Assembly: GCA_002716385.1 (NCBI GenBank)
Contig: PBAX01000014.1
Span: 1-64,000 of the forward strand
Direction: 5' to 3'
DNA: 64,000 nucleotides
Source: Phycisphaerae bacterium
Lineage (GTDB): Bacteria; Planctomycetota; Phycisphaerae; Phycisphaerales; SM1A02
The number at the start of each line of letters is the position of its first letter. Within the stretch, counting starts at the first letter, position 1. A program made the translations under genes and the position numbers. Of this stretch, positions 1 to 10,384 are shown piece by piece. Below the pieces are notes generated by a model that saw only the letters and a program-made list of their open reading frames with translations, did not search any database and was not told the origin of the DNA.

Positions 1-213
1 GATGGTGAGCGAGGTCCTGCCTTCGATTCGAACAGCCTCCTCATACTCCCCAGCCGTCACCAGGACCGTGCTGCCCTCGGGTGCCCACCGGGCTGCCCGA
101 GCCACCGTGAGATAGTCTCCACCACCGGCTGGATCAACGACATACGTATCGGCACAGGCCAATGATCCAAAGACCATCGTCAATGTGGCTGTCAGAGCGA
201 ACTTGTTCTTCAT
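1..213 (-). CDS. Secreted right-handed parallel beta-helix protein, N-terminal part only
   Basis: The reverse strand opens at an ATG at 213 preceded by AAGGA at a normal distance, and runs off the left edge after 71 codons. The protein starts MKNKFALTATL and has a signal peptide that probably ends at SLACA-DTYVV. What follows (GGDYLTVARAARWAPEGSTV) is the usual first coil of a secreted parallel beta-helix (pectate-lyase-like) protein, the same opening as the two complete beta-helix proteins further right in the window. Function unknown; these are surface or secreted proteins. The C-terminus, which would show a dockerin or sorting signal, lies outside the window. Confidence 0.8.
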   Translation of the reverse strand, partial: MKNKFALTATLTMVFGSLACADTYVVDPAGGGDYLTVARAARWAPEGSTVLVTAGEYEEAVRIEGRTSLTI

Positions 214-462
214 GATTGGTTCCTTGCGGGGTTCTGGAGGTTTCAGGTCGGAAGTGGGCGATCTGCCCGCCTCCTGAAAACCCGCCTTTTCAGCATTGAA
301 AAGAGGCTCACGCCCTCTGTCTGAGGTATTCACGTCGCCTCGAGCACCTTTACCTATGAACCATCCACTCGCTTGTGTGACGGAAAGCAGGACATGCGCC
401 GTGCGACAGAACACCCCTCTGCAGTGCAGAGCTGGCACTGGTTCACAAGGTGAAATGACAGA

Positions 463-3039
463 TCAAGGGGTATCGATGATCCGGAGTTCCGCAATCTCAA
501 GCTCACCGGACTGCATCTGGATCATCGGACTGTTCTCGGCTTGCCGCGAATTCCCAGGCTGAAGCAAACTGCCCGATGACAACGGCACGCCATTGAGCAT
601 GACGGATAGGCTCGACTTCCCATCTTCTCTGGTCACCGATGCTTCGAGATTGAACCATGAGCCCGCCGCCACGAGATGCGTGGTGACTTCGTCCAGCCCC
701 GGGAGTGAACCCGTCGAAGGCTCACTCACCGCATCATGACCAAGATGGATCGCCAGACCATTTCCAAGATCGAGCCGAGCCATGGTTCCGGTCTTGTATC
801 GCATGCGAGCGGCAACCGTGAATGAATCCGGCAATGCCAGCCCCCATTGAAGAACGCCGGCTCCCGACAACTCGAGGCTTCCATCAGCCCGCACTTGCTT
901 CAGACCACCCATGCGTTTCGCATCAGCCATCGCCTGATCCGCGATCAGACTGGTTCCACCCCGTGGCAAGGATCGCTCCCTGGCATGGAAACGTATGTTG
1001 GAGATCCCACCCGGCCCGACATCGCCGAGTATTCGCATGGTGTCCGAGCCACCGTCACCGCCAGGCATCGGAAGATCGATCGCCTCGGCAATCGCAACAT
1101 CCTCAAGATAGATCCCCGCGATGCGACCTTGATCAACCTGACGCCCCTGCTCGTTGAACCTCGGCGTTTCATAATCGATTGAAAGCACCTGCCATTGCCC
1201 GGGGCCAAACCAGAACTCCACAGGCCACTCTCCGATGACTGTGTCATCGGAATCAAGAACACGAATCGTGGCGGAAGGAGGATCGGAGCCGTGATCCCGC
1301 AGAACCATGCGTGCACCGGATGGCAGACCAACACCGACTCCCCCACCTGATGGTAGGAAGGTCGAGAACTGCAATCGTCCATCGATGCCTCCCGTCGGAA
1401 GATCCATGTCTCCGGAAACCGGAGGGTCGTTCATGAGCAGACCATTGCCTGGCTGTGTCAGGAACTGACCATTCACATCCAGCTCTGCCGCTCCAAGGGC
1501 CCACCCGTCACCCTTCACCCGGTCCAATGGATCACCCCATGTCAACCGCACCCAGCCATCGAGGATTTCCGAACCACGTTCAAGTGGTGGCGCGACACGC
1601 ATTGCGATCATCGGCGTCTCGCTCGTCTGACCGGGCATCTGATTGACGGTATAGGAAAACTCGGGATGAAGAAGTTCATGACCATCACTGCTTCGAATAC
1701 CCTTGAAGCCCATCCGGACACAACGCCCCGCCTCGAGATCCGGTGTACGGACAATCAGACGGCGACGGTCCGGTGAGATGGTCAGGTCGACCACTTCAAG
1801 CGACTGCTTGTCCTGTTCCGGCGAGCCATACTCCCACCACCAGTTGTATCGATAGGTCCTCGCCTTCACATCCTCGGGCGTGATCTCGAGATCATCCGCC
1901 AGTGGCTGCGTGAACTCGATCTCGAATCCATCCGGCAGCAGATGAACCCGCTTCATCTCCATCGGCTCGACACCCGTCCATCGAATTCGACGAAGGCCGT
2001 ATCCGGGCTCCATTCCGCCCCAACCACGATTGGTCAATCCGGCATAGAGCATGTCGTCCGATCCGAACCTCACTCGACAGACCGATCCCACGCCCTTGCG
2101 AAACGGCCAGACGGCACCTTGATATTGACCATTGACCTTCTCGAGATCCGCTCTGAGAACCATTCCATTGGTCAGTTCCGCAACGAACATCTGTTCCTGA
2201 AACGGCCCGAATCCGCCAGCTGTCGTATCGGGAACCAGATTGCCCGCCGACCGTGACCAGTCGTAGGGAATCCAGATCGCCGCCGGCTTGCGCGACTCCG
2301 ATACGGGTTCGCGATCGCTTGGGATCTCCCCTCGACTCTGCCATTCATCCGTCCATCGGAGTGAATTGGGATGCCCGTAGAAACCACCTTCCTCGATGTG
2401 GAAGATGGGACACACCGGCATCCAGTCGCCTTGATTGTCGGTGGCGAACAGATCGCCTTCCATGTTCATGCCCAGACCACATGGACTTCGCAGACCACTG
2501 GCCATCGGCGTGACGGTTCCATCGGGCGAGACACGGAGCACCCAACCTCGCCAGGGGGTATCCGACTGACCATGCCACCACTCGGGATCCATGAAGCCGA
2601 CGTTGAGACTGACATAGAAGTTGCCCTGCTCGTCGACCGGAAGTCCGAAGGCGTACTCGTGATAGTTGTTCGACAGGCCCCAGTCCTGCGTGATCGTCTC
2701 GATTCGATCCACACGACGATCACCATCGATATCGACCAGCCGGGAGAGCTCTCCGCGTTGAACCACATGGATGTCGCCATCCACGACCTTCAAGCCGAGC
2801 CCTTCCGCCAATCCATCCGCGAAAAGATGCCAGGTCGCATCCGCCGGATTCTCGGCGTCCGGATTCTCGACGATCCAGACTCGACCGCGTCTGGTACTCA
2901 ATGCCAACGCCCCATCCGGCAACATGTCCAGGCCACCGATCTCGATCACCTCGCCATCCGGCGATGGAATGTTCTCGATCACGTAGTAATCGGATTCACT
3001 GGCTCCAATGACCAGACACATCGCGATCAACCAGCTCAT
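463..3039 (-). CDS. Secreted sugar-dehydrogenase-like beta-propeller protein with C-terminal LamG-like domain
   Basis: This 858-residue protein has a short signal peptide (MSWLIAMCLVIGASES). Residues of roughly 25-370 resemble the six-bladed propeller of PQQ-dependent glucose/sorbosone dehydrogenase relatives found in planctomycete membrane-bound dehydrogenase families (segments such as GLRSPCGLGMN and GGFYGHPNSLRW). A beta-sandwich linker follows, and about 80 C-terminal residues (FTVAARMRYKTG onward) look like a concanavalin/LamG fold. The start codon overlaps the stop of the cytochrome c gene upstream (ATGA, 3036-3039), so the two are translationally coupled. Electrons from an oxidised substrate could pass to that cytochrome. 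The substrate is not visible from sequence, and the propeller could instead be a non-catalytic binding domain. Confidence 0.72.
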   Translation of the reverse strand: MSWLIAMCLVIGASESDYYVIENIPSPDGEVIEIGGLDMLPDGALALSTRRGRVWIVENPDAENPADATWHLFADGLAEGLGLKVVDGDIHVVQRGELSRLVDIDGDRRVDRIETITQDWGLSNNYHEYAFGLPVDEQGNFYVSLNVGFMDPEWWHGQSDTPWRGWVLRVSPDGTVTPMASGLRSPCGLGMNMEGDLFATDNQGDWMPVCPIFHIEEGGFYGHPNSLRWTDEWQSRGEIPSDREPVSESRKPAAIWIPYDWSRSAGNLVPDTTAGGFGPFQEQMFVAELTNGMVLRADLEKVNGQYQGAVWPFRKGVGSVCRVRFGSDDMLYAGLTNRGWGGMEPGYGLRRIRWTGVEPMEMKRVHLLPDGFEIEFTQPLADDLEITPEDVKARTYRYNWWWEYGSPEQDKQSLEVVDLTISPDRRRLIVRTPDLEAGRCVRMGFKGIRSSDGHELLHPEFSYTVNQMPGQTSETPMIAMRVAPPLERGSEILDGWVRLTWGDPLDRVKGDGWALGAAELDVNGQFLTQPGNGLLMNDPPVSGDMDLPTGGIDGRLQFSTFLPSGGGVGVGLPSGARMVLRDHGSDPPSATIRVLDSDDTVIGEWPVEFWFGPGQWQVLSIDYETPRFNEQGRQVDQGRIAGIYLEDVAIAEAIDLPMPGGDGGSDTMRILGDVGPGGISNIRFHARERSLPRGGTSLIADQAMADAKRMGGLKQVRADGSLELSGAGVLQWGLALPDSFTVAARMRYKTGTMARLDLGNGLAIHLGHDAVSEPSTGSLPGLDEVTTHLVAAGSWFNLEASVTREDGKSSLSVMLNGVPLSSGSLLQPGNSRQAENSPMIQMQSGELEIAELRIIDTP

Positions 3040-4244
3040 GTAGACACCTCATCTTCGAGAAGCGTCCGCGACATCGAGTCGTCCCAGTCGGCGATCAGGA
3101 GTGTGACGATCTCGACTTCCTGATCGGTACCGCCGGCCACTACCGCGATGCTGGATCCATCCTGCTCATCAAGCGCGGCATTCCGAAGACCCGTCAACTC
3201 GACCAGCCCATCGGGCCCGAGGGTCCGATACCAGACAACCCCCTTCGAGTCGCGACCGATCTCCTTCGGTTCTCCGACAAGATGAAGATTGATTCCGACC
3301 TTCAGATTCTTCGGGTTTCCAAACCGGAATGATCTGGCATAACCGGACAATGGGCCGATCGTGATGGCACGACCGGCCTCCTCGACGGCGATGTCCGAAT
3401 CGTCCAACAACTGTTCGATGACAATCGTGTCCGATTCAAACGCTGTGCCCTTGAGAACGGATCGAACCGGTCTGCCATCCACAAGGAAGGACGCATCGGG
3501 TCCCCCATCATCGATCAGTCGAACCAGTCGGCCCTGGGGAAGCAGGGGCTCCCCACTTCTGCCGTCCCAGTTGCGAAGCTGGACGAAGCCGCCTTGCCGG
3601 ACCGCCAACAGACGAACATCATCCACCCGGTACTCCCAGCTCAGACCATCGGTGCCACCGGCAATGATGCCTCGAGGATGCGATGGAAGATCCGCTCCAA
3701 GTGATGCCAGTTCACCCCGAACCACCCTGGGCCGATCGGTGATCACCATCTGCGTGGCATCGGGATCCGACTTGATGATCGGAGGGCCCAGCGACTGGAC
3801 ATATCTGGCGATCGATCGTCGCTGAGCAGGTGTGAAGGTCTGCTTGAATCCGGGCATGGGTGTCCCGGGAATACCCGAGGCGATGACACGCTCGATCGCG
3901 GGCAGCGTGTTTCCGAAGGAGAAGCCCCCATCCTTGAAGGAACGGGCAGGCCGATCGAGAACCAGATCCCCTTTGCCGGAACCATCGGCCCCATGGCAAC
4001 TTGCGCAGTTGGCCAAAAACAACAAGCGGCCAGATACTGGCCGCATGGAGGTTGAAATGACTTGATTGCCGCCCGGTGGATCAGTCGTCGTATTGGTGTT
4101 CCGAGGAGCCAGATGGGATGGCTGAGGCATGATCGGATCGGGTGCGGTGCCCCACCAACTGACCGCGAAGATCGCAAAGGCCAGCACCGGAGCCAGAACG
4201 AAGGTGCAGACCAGGCTGACGACGATTTCCTTCATGGGCGGCAT
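3036..4244 (-). CDS. Membrane-anchored cytochrome c domain protein
   Basis: This 402-residue protein has an N-terminal transmembrane segment (about residues 8-31). A class I cytochrome c domain follows, with heme motif CASCH at residues 80-84 and a likely distal Met at 130 in GTPMPGF. About 230 C-terminal residues form an unrecognised beta-rich domain. It is first in a two-gene operon with the propeller dehydrogenase and overlaps it by ATGA. The pair fits a periplasmic dehydrogenase that donates electrons to a membrane-tethered cytochrome. An alternative start at 4235 lacks a better ribosome-binding site, so the upstream ATG was kept. Confidence 0.8.
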   Translation of the reverse strand: MPPMKEIVVSLVCTFVLAPVLAFAIFAVSWWGTAPDPIMPQPSHLAPRNTNTTTDPPGGNQVISTSMRPVSGRLLFLANCASCHGADGSGKGDLVLDRPARSFKDGGFSFGNTLPAIERVIASGIPGTPMPGFKQTFTPAQRRSIARYVQSLGPPIIKSDPDATQMVITDRPRVVRGELASLGADLPSHPRGIIAGGTDGLSWEYRVDDVRLLAVRQGGFVQLRNWDGRSGEPLLPQGRLVRLIDDGGPDASFLVDGRPVRSVLKGTAFESDTIVIEQLLDDSDIAVEEAGRAITIGPLSGYARSFRFGNPKNLKVGINLHLVGEPKEIGRDSKGVVWYRTLGPDGLVELTGLRNAALDEQDGSSIAVVAGGTDQEVEIVTLLIADWDDSMSRTLLEDEVST

Positions 4245-4273
4245 TGTACCTATTTATGGAATCTGGGCCCGGG

Positions 4274-4654
4274 TCAGGCCGAGAAGCTGCTTCCACAGCC
4301 ACAGGTGCTGGTGGCGTTCGGATTGTTGAAGACGAAGCCACGACCCATGATTTCATCCTTGAAATCGATCTCGGTGCCATTGAGATAGAGATAGGACTTG
4401 GGATCACAGACCACGCGAATCGCGAATTCCCCCTCCAAGGCCTCTTCTTCCTGAGCCTGAGGGAACTCGAAGGCGTATTCCCACGTCTCATCGGATTCCT
4501 TGGTGTTCTCCGTGAGGTCCAGGAGATAGTTGAATCCGGAGCATCCACCACCTTTGACACCCACGCGGAGACGGATGCTTTCGGCCGCAAGTTCCTGCTG
4601 CTTGATGATCGAGGCAATCTCACGGGCAGCGGTCTCAGTGACTGTGACTGGCAT
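4274..4654 (-). CDS. sufA: Iron-sulfur cluster carrier of the SufA/IscA/ErpA (HesB) family
   Basis: This 126-residue A-type carrier has the three conserved cysteines: Cys38 in GGGCSGFNY and Cys118/Cys120 in TCGCGSS at the C-terminus. It accepts an assembled Fe-S cluster from the SufBCD scaffold and passes it to apo-proteins in the cytoplasm. It is transcribed away from sufB across a 179-bp intergenic region, so the two directions probably share regulation. ErpA and SufA cannot be separated by motif alone; the name rests on the suf neighbourhood. Confidence 0.92.
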   Translation of the reverse strand: MPVTVTETAAREIASIIKQQELAAESIRLRVGVKGGGCSGFNYLLDLTENTKESDETWEYAFEFPQAQEEEALEGEFAIRVVCDPKSYLYLNGTEIDFKDEIMGRGFVFNNPNATSTCGCGSSFSA

Positions 4655-4833
4655 GAATGTGTTCCTTATCAGGTCCTGGGAAGGGTCGATTTCCTCAAAT
4701 CGGCTTAGCCACTAATTATAGCTCCAAAAACAGGCCTGAAACATCCCAAAGCATAGAATGATTCTAATCTGGCAATTACAATCTCAGCCTCGATGAGATT
4801 GACGCAATCTGTCCCCATTTGGAGCCTCAGACC
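4655..4833. promoter_or_regulatory. Divergent sufA/sufB control region with several inverted repeats
   Basis: The region is AT-richer than its surroundings. It holds a perfect 13-nt palindrome with an odd centre, TAGAATGATTCTA (4754-4766). It also holds ATCTCA-7nt-TGAGAT (4781-4799), and AGATTG-ACG-CAATCT (4796-4810), which shares bases with the previous repeat so both stems cannot form together. TAATTATAG near 4713-4721 could serve as a -10 box. The palindromes are candidate operators for an iron, redox or Fe-S responsive regulator (Fur, IscR/SufR-like); which one cannot be decided here. GGAG at 4821-4824 is the ribosome-binding site for sufB. Confidence 0.5.
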
Positions 4834-6297
<1,464 letters not shown>

Positions 6298-6339
6298 CGC
6301 CGGGAAATCGAATCAAGTTTCACGAAAGAAACAGAACAC

Positions 6340-7098
6340 ATGCTTGAGATCAAGAACCTACACGCATCGATTGAAGACACTCCGATTCTCAGAGGAATCG
6401 ATCTGACCATAGAAGATGGCAAGGTGCATTCCATCATGGGCCCCAACGGCTCGGGAAAGAGCACGCTCGCCAAGGTGCTCGCCGGCGACGAAGCCTACGA
6501 GGTCACCGAGGGGTCGATCATCCTCAACGGCGAGGATCTCCTTGAACTCGATCCGCATGAGCGGGCAGCCGCTGGACTCTTCATGGCGTTCCAGTATCCC
6601 GTCGAGATTCCCGGAGTGACCATGAAGTACTTCCTTCGAACCGCCATCAACTCCGTACGCAAGTATCGCGAGCAGTCCGAACTCGACGCCTACGAGTTCC
6701 TGAGCATGGTGAAGGAACGTGCCGCGATGGTCGAGCTCGACACGGATCTGCTCGACAGACCGGTCAACGGCGGCTTCTCCGGCGGCGAGAAGAAGCGAGC
6801 AGAGATCTTCCAGATGGCCATGCTCGAACCGACGGCCTGCATCCTGGACGAGACCGATTCGGGCCTCGACATCGACGCCCTTCGAATCGTCGCGGACGGC
6901 GTCAACAAGATGAGAGCCGACAATCGATCCTTCCTCGTCATCACCCACTATCAACGATTGCTCAGCTACATCGTTCCCGATGTCGTCCATGTACTTGTCG
7001 ATGGACGCATCGTCCGCACCGGAGGCAAGGATCTTGCCCTGGAACTCGAGGAGCATGGCTACGCTCCGATCGAAGCCGAACACGCCATTGATGCCTGA
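6340..7098 (+). CDS. sufC: Fe-S cluster assembly ATPase SufC
   Basis: This 252-residue ABC-type ATPase has Walker A GPNGSGKST (residues 34-42), signature FSGGEKKRAEI and Walker B CILDETDSGLD, the last typical of SufC. It drives conformational change in SufBC2D during cluster assembly. It lies 42 bases after sufB, and its stop overlaps the area where sufD begins, so co-translation is likely. Confidence 0.96.
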   Translation: MLEIKNLHASIEDTPILRGIDLTIEDGKVHSIMGPNGSGKSTLAKVLAGDEAYEVTEGSIILNGEDLLELDPHERAAAGLFMAFQYPVEIPGVTMKYFLRTAINSVRKYREQSELDAYEFLSMVKERAAMVELDTDLLDRPVNGGFSGGEKKRAEIFQMAMLEPTACILDETDSGLDIDALRIVADGVNKMRADNRSFLVITHYQRLLSYIVPDVVHVLVDGRIVRTGGKDLALELEEHGYAPIEAEHAIDA

Positions 7099-7111
7099 GC
7101 TGGAAACACCA

Positions 7112-8428
7112 ATGTCCACCATGACCACCTCACCACATGCCAATCTGAACATGCGACTTCAGGACATCCCTGAGGATGCACTGACATCACTGCGAACGGA
7201 AGCCAACGAGTCCTTTCAGAAGATGGGCTGGCCTTCCATGCGGGATGAAGCATGGCGATACACGGACACGAGAAAGATCGCGAGCACCGAATTCTCCACA
7301 GCGGACCCCGGTGCCTCGGTCGAGATCGATCGACTCGCCCCATACATGCTTGGTCAAGACATGCCTCGCATGATCTTCGTCGACGGGATCTATCAACCCA
7401 GTCTCTCGACCGCCGAATCGAGCAGCGAGGTCAGAATTGATCGGATCGCCGATGTCATCGCCAGTGAACCCGACCGGCTCATGGAGCGGCTCGCCGCCCA
7501 TGCGCAATGGAAGGATGACCCTGCCAACGCCCTGTCCACCATGATGCTCACCGATGGCGTGATGGTGGAGATCGCCGCCGGCGCCGACATGACGTCACCG
7601 ATCCACGTCATCTACTACTCCAGTGGTGGTGACCAGCCGATCTCGATCCATCCACGAATCCTCGTCGTGGCCGGCGACGGATCCAGCGGCACCGTCATCG
7701 AGACGCATGCAGGCGATACCGACAACACGATTCTGACGGCGCCCGTCACCGAACTGATCGCCGGCGACAACGTCAATCTCGACCATTACAGGATGATTCG
7801 CGAAGGCAGCAACACCTCCCATCTGGGCGATCTCGCCATGCATCAGGGGGCCTCTTCGGAGGTGTCCTCGTGCGTACTGGCATTCGACGGGCCGCTCATC
7901 CGAAGTCGGATGCGAGCGACACTTGCGGGTGAACACGGCAACGCCATCCTTCATGGTCTCGCCCTTGGACATGACACACGCCATGTCGAGAACCTGCTTC
8001 GCGTCAACCACATGGTTCCCAACTGTCGAAGTCGCGAGGAATTCAAGCATGTGCTTGACGACAAGTCCTCCGCAGCCTTCACCGGACGCATCTACGTGGC
8101 CGAAGGCGCCCAGAAGACGGACGCGGTCCAGACCAACCGGAATCTGGTACTCACCAAGACCGGCAAGGCGGTCGCCAGACCACAGCTCGAGATCTACGCC
8201 GACGACGTGAAATGCACCCATGGTGCAACGACCGGGGAACTGGATCCTGAAGCCATGTTCTATCTTCAGGCTCGAGGCGTGCCCGCCGATGCCGCTCGTG
8301 GAATGCTGATCCAGGCGTTCGCAGGTGAAATACTCGATGATGTCCGACCACAAGCCCTGCGGGAACAGGCCATGATGCTGCTTCGAGATCGATTGCCAGC
8401 GGCCGAACATCTCGCCATGATCGATTGA
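7112..8428 (+). CDS. sufD: Fe-S cluster assembly scaffold subunit SufD
   Basis: This 438-residue SufB/SufD-family protein has an N-terminal helical part (MRDEAWRYTD) and the beta-helical core with the family pattern near the C-terminus (KCTHGATTGELDPEAMFYL, GVPADAARGML). It pairs with SufB and SufC as the assembly platform. ATG 7112 follows GGAAA at a usable distance. An ATG at 7091 that overlaps the sufC stop is possible and would add seven residues. Confidence 0.94.
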   Translation: MSTMTTSPHANLNMRLQDIPEDALTSLRTEANESFQKMGWPSMRDEAWRYTDTRKIASTEFSTADPGASVEIDRLAPYMLGQDMPRMIFVDGIYQPSLSTAESSSEVRIDRIADVIASEPDRLMERLAAHAQWKDDPANALSTMMLTDGVMVEIAAGADMTSPIHVIYYSSGGDQPISIHPRILVVAGDGSSGTVIETHAGDTDNTILTAPVTELIAGDNVNLDHYRMIREGSNTSHLGDLAMHQGASSEVSSCVLAFDGPLIRSRMRATLAGEHGNAILHGLALGHDTRHVENLLRVNHMVPNCRSREEFKHVLDDKSSAAFTGRIYVAEGAQKTDAVQTNRNLVLTKTGKAVARPQLEIYADDVKCTHGATTGELDPEAMFYLQARGVPADAARGMLIQAFAGEILDDVRPQALREQAMMLLRDRLPAAEHLAMID

Positions 8429-8441
8429 TCGGAGCATCCCC

Positions 8442-9659
8442 ATTCTCGATGTCGCTTCCATCCGTGCCCAGTTCCCGGTGCTTGAGCGGTCCGTACACGG
8501 CAAACCGCTCGTCTATCTTGACAGCGCGGCGACGACTCCCAAACCGCAGGCGGTCATCGATGCCATCGATGCCCATTATTCGATGGGAACCGCCAACGTC
8601 CATCGCGCCGCACATGAACTGAGTGTCGAAGCCACCGAGGCATTCGAATCGGCCAGACGACGGATCGGTGAATTCATCAAGGCCGACTCCTCGAACGAGA
8701 TCATCTTCACCCGAAGCGCCACGGAAGCCATCAATCTGGTCGCCAATGCGTGGGGAACGAGTTCGCTCGAGCAAGGCGATGAGATCCTGATCACCGCCAT
8801 GGAACATCATGCCAACATCGTCCCCTGGCAACTGCTCCAGGAACGACTGGGCATCGAACTCAAGGTCATCCCGATCGATGGCGACGGCATGCTTTCGCTC
8901 GATGATGTGAAGTCGCTTCTGGGCAGCCGGACACGATTGCTCTCGGCGACATGGGTGTCGAATGCGACCGGAACGGTGAATCCTATTCACGAGATGGTCG
9001 CGATGGCACGCGAAGCCGGTGTCGCCACTCTGGTCGATGCCACCCAGGCACTGCCCCACCAGCCCGTCGATGTGCAGTCCCTGGGATCGGACTTCATCGT
9101 GTTCTCCGGACACAAGATGTACGGCCCGACCGGAATCGGATGTCTCTGGGGCCGGGAAGCGATGCTCGAGGCGATGCCACCCTGGCAGGGTGGCGGCGAC
9201 ATGATCGAACAGGTCACCTTCGACAAGACGACCTTCAACCGGCTGCCGTGGAAATTCGAAGCCGGCACTCCGCACATCGCCGGCGCCATCGGACTGGGCG
9301 CCGCCGTCGACTGGCTCTCCAATCTCGGCATGGAAGCGGTCGCTGCCAGTGAAGCGGCATTGGTGGAGAAGCTCGCCGCCACGCTGGATGCGATTCCACG
9401 AGTCGATCTGATCGGCAGACCCACCCACCGAGCTGCCGCCGTCTCATTCATGGTCGAAGGCCTGCATCCACATGATGTCGGGACCATGCTCGATCAGCAT
9501 GGGGTGGCGATCCGGACCGGACACCACTGTGCGCAACCGACCATGCAGCATTTCAATGTACCCGCAACAGCAAGGGCCTCACTGGGCGTCTTCAACGACG
9601 ACTCCGACATCGAGGCTCTGGACAAGGCGCTTCGTCGCGTGATCGAGGTATTCGGATGA
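8442..9659 (+). CDS. sufS: Cysteine desulfurase SufS (group II), apparent non-standard start
   Basis: This PLP enzyme takes sulfur from cysteine for cluster assembly. Visible motifs are PLP lysine SGHKMYGPTG and the group II catalytic cysteine in RTGHHCAQPTM. The first standard in-frame start is GTG 8478, giving 393 residues. The codons just before it read ILDVASIRAQFPVLERSV, which matches the usual SufS N-terminus, and no ATG, GTG or TTG is in frame between there and the stop at 8418. GGAG at 8431-8434 sits seven bases before ATT 8442, so I place the start there (405 residues). Coupling to sufD is expected. Confidence 0.9.
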   Translation: MLDVASIRAQFPVLERSVHGKPLVYLDSAATTPKPQAVIDAIDAHYSMGTANVHRAAHELSVEATEAFESARRRIGEFIKADSSNEIIFTRSATEAINLVANAWGTSSLEQGDEILITAMEHHANIVPWQLLQERLGIELKVIPIDGDGMLSLDDVKSLLGSRTRLLSATWVSNATGTVNPIHEMVAMAREAGVATLVDATQALPHQPVDVQSLGSDFIVFSGHKMYGPTGIGCLWGREAMLEAMPPWQGGGDMIEQVTFDKTTFNRLPWKFEAGTPHIAGAIGLGAAVDWLSNLGMEAVAASEAALVEKLAATLDAIPRVDLIGRPTHRAAAVSFMVEGLHPHDVGTMLDQHGVAIRTGHHCAQPTMQHFNVPATARASLGVFNDDSDIEALDKALRRVIEVFG

Positions 9660-10045
9660 GCGAACAACAGGCAGAACTCAACGATCGAATCGTGAAGGCC
9701 ATGCGAACGGTCCACGATCCCGAGATCCCGGTCAACATCCATGATCTGGGCCTCATCTACTCCGTGGACATACAGGATGGTGGCAAGGTCGCGATCCAGA
9801 TGACCCTGACGACCCCCAACTGCCCGATGGCCGAAGTGATACCCGGGCAGGTGCAGGCCGCCGTCGCAGCCGTCGATGGCGTTTCGGACGTCAGTGTCGA
9901 GCTCGTCTGGGAACCCACATGGGAACCCGAGATGATGTCCGAGGTGGCCAGACTGGAACTCGACTTCACGGGGAAATTCGATCCTGCCAAGTTCATGAAG
10001 AAGAGTCCGACTCAACTTTCAATCAACCGCAAGAAGCAGGGCTGA
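9656..10045 (+). CDS. sufT: SUF system accessory protein SufT (DUF59/MIP18 family)
   Basis: This 129-residue protein has the DUF59 fold: VHDPEIPVNIHDLGLIY near the N-terminus and LTTPNCPMAE with the conserved cysteine. Members near suf genes help mature Fe-S proteins. The start overlaps the sufS stop by ATGA, so it is translationally coupled. PaaD-like phenylacetate oxygenase proteins share the domain, but the context fixes it as SufT. Confidence 0.92.
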   Translation: MSEQQAELNDRIVKAMRTVHDPEIPVNIHDLGLIYSVDIQDGGKVAIQMTLTTPNCPMAEVIPGQVQAAVAAVDGVSDVSVELVWEPTWEPEMMSEVARLELDFTGKFDPAKFMKKSPTQLSINRKKQG

Positions 10046-10052
10046 ACGACCG

Positions 10053-10361
10053 ATGGCCGAATTCCACAAAGCCGCGACTGTCGCCGATGTCGCACCGGGA
10101 ACCGTCATCTGCGTAGAGGTGGCCGGAACGAGAGTCGCACTCTACAACCTCGATGGCGAGATCTACGCCACATCGCCATCCTGCACCCATGTCGAGGCGG
10201 ATCTGAGTGAAGGATTCATCGAGGATGACGAGATCGTCTGTCCACTCCACTTCGCGAGCTTCAACATTCGAACCGGCGAAGCCGGCGGGCCACCCGCCGA
10301 CGGGGACCTGACCACCTACCCTGTGCGAGTCAATGACGGCGAGATCGAAGTCGAGATCTGA
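10053..10361 (+). CDS. Rieske-type [2Fe-2S] ferredoxin in the suf operon
   Basis: This 102-residue protein is a lone Rieske domain with both ligand pairs: CTH (CTHVEADL) and CPLH (EIVCPLHFASFN). It is soluble, with no signal or membrane segment, and so resembles dioxygenase-type Rieske ferredoxins. It starts eight bases after sufT and is the last gene before convergent genes, so it is probably the end of the suf transcript. An electron donor role in assembly or in an oxygenase is possible; the sequence does not decide it. Confidence 0.88.
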   Translation: MAEFHKAATVADVAPGTVICVEVAGTRVALYNLDGEIYATSPSCTHVEADLSEGFIEDDEIVCPLHFASFNIRTGEAGGPPADGDLTTYPVRVNDGEIEVEI

Positions 10362-10384
10362 TCCTGACGACGAAGAGGCTCGAA

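Noticed and set aside
417-431. Palindrome CTCTGCAGTGCAGAG after the propeller dehydrogenase gene
   Set aside because: It is short and without a T-run on the relevant strand, so a terminator was not called; it may be chance.
8478-9659. sufS as a frameshifted or broken gene
   Set aside because: The protein is intact with its PLP lysine and catalytic Cys; only the start codon is unusual.
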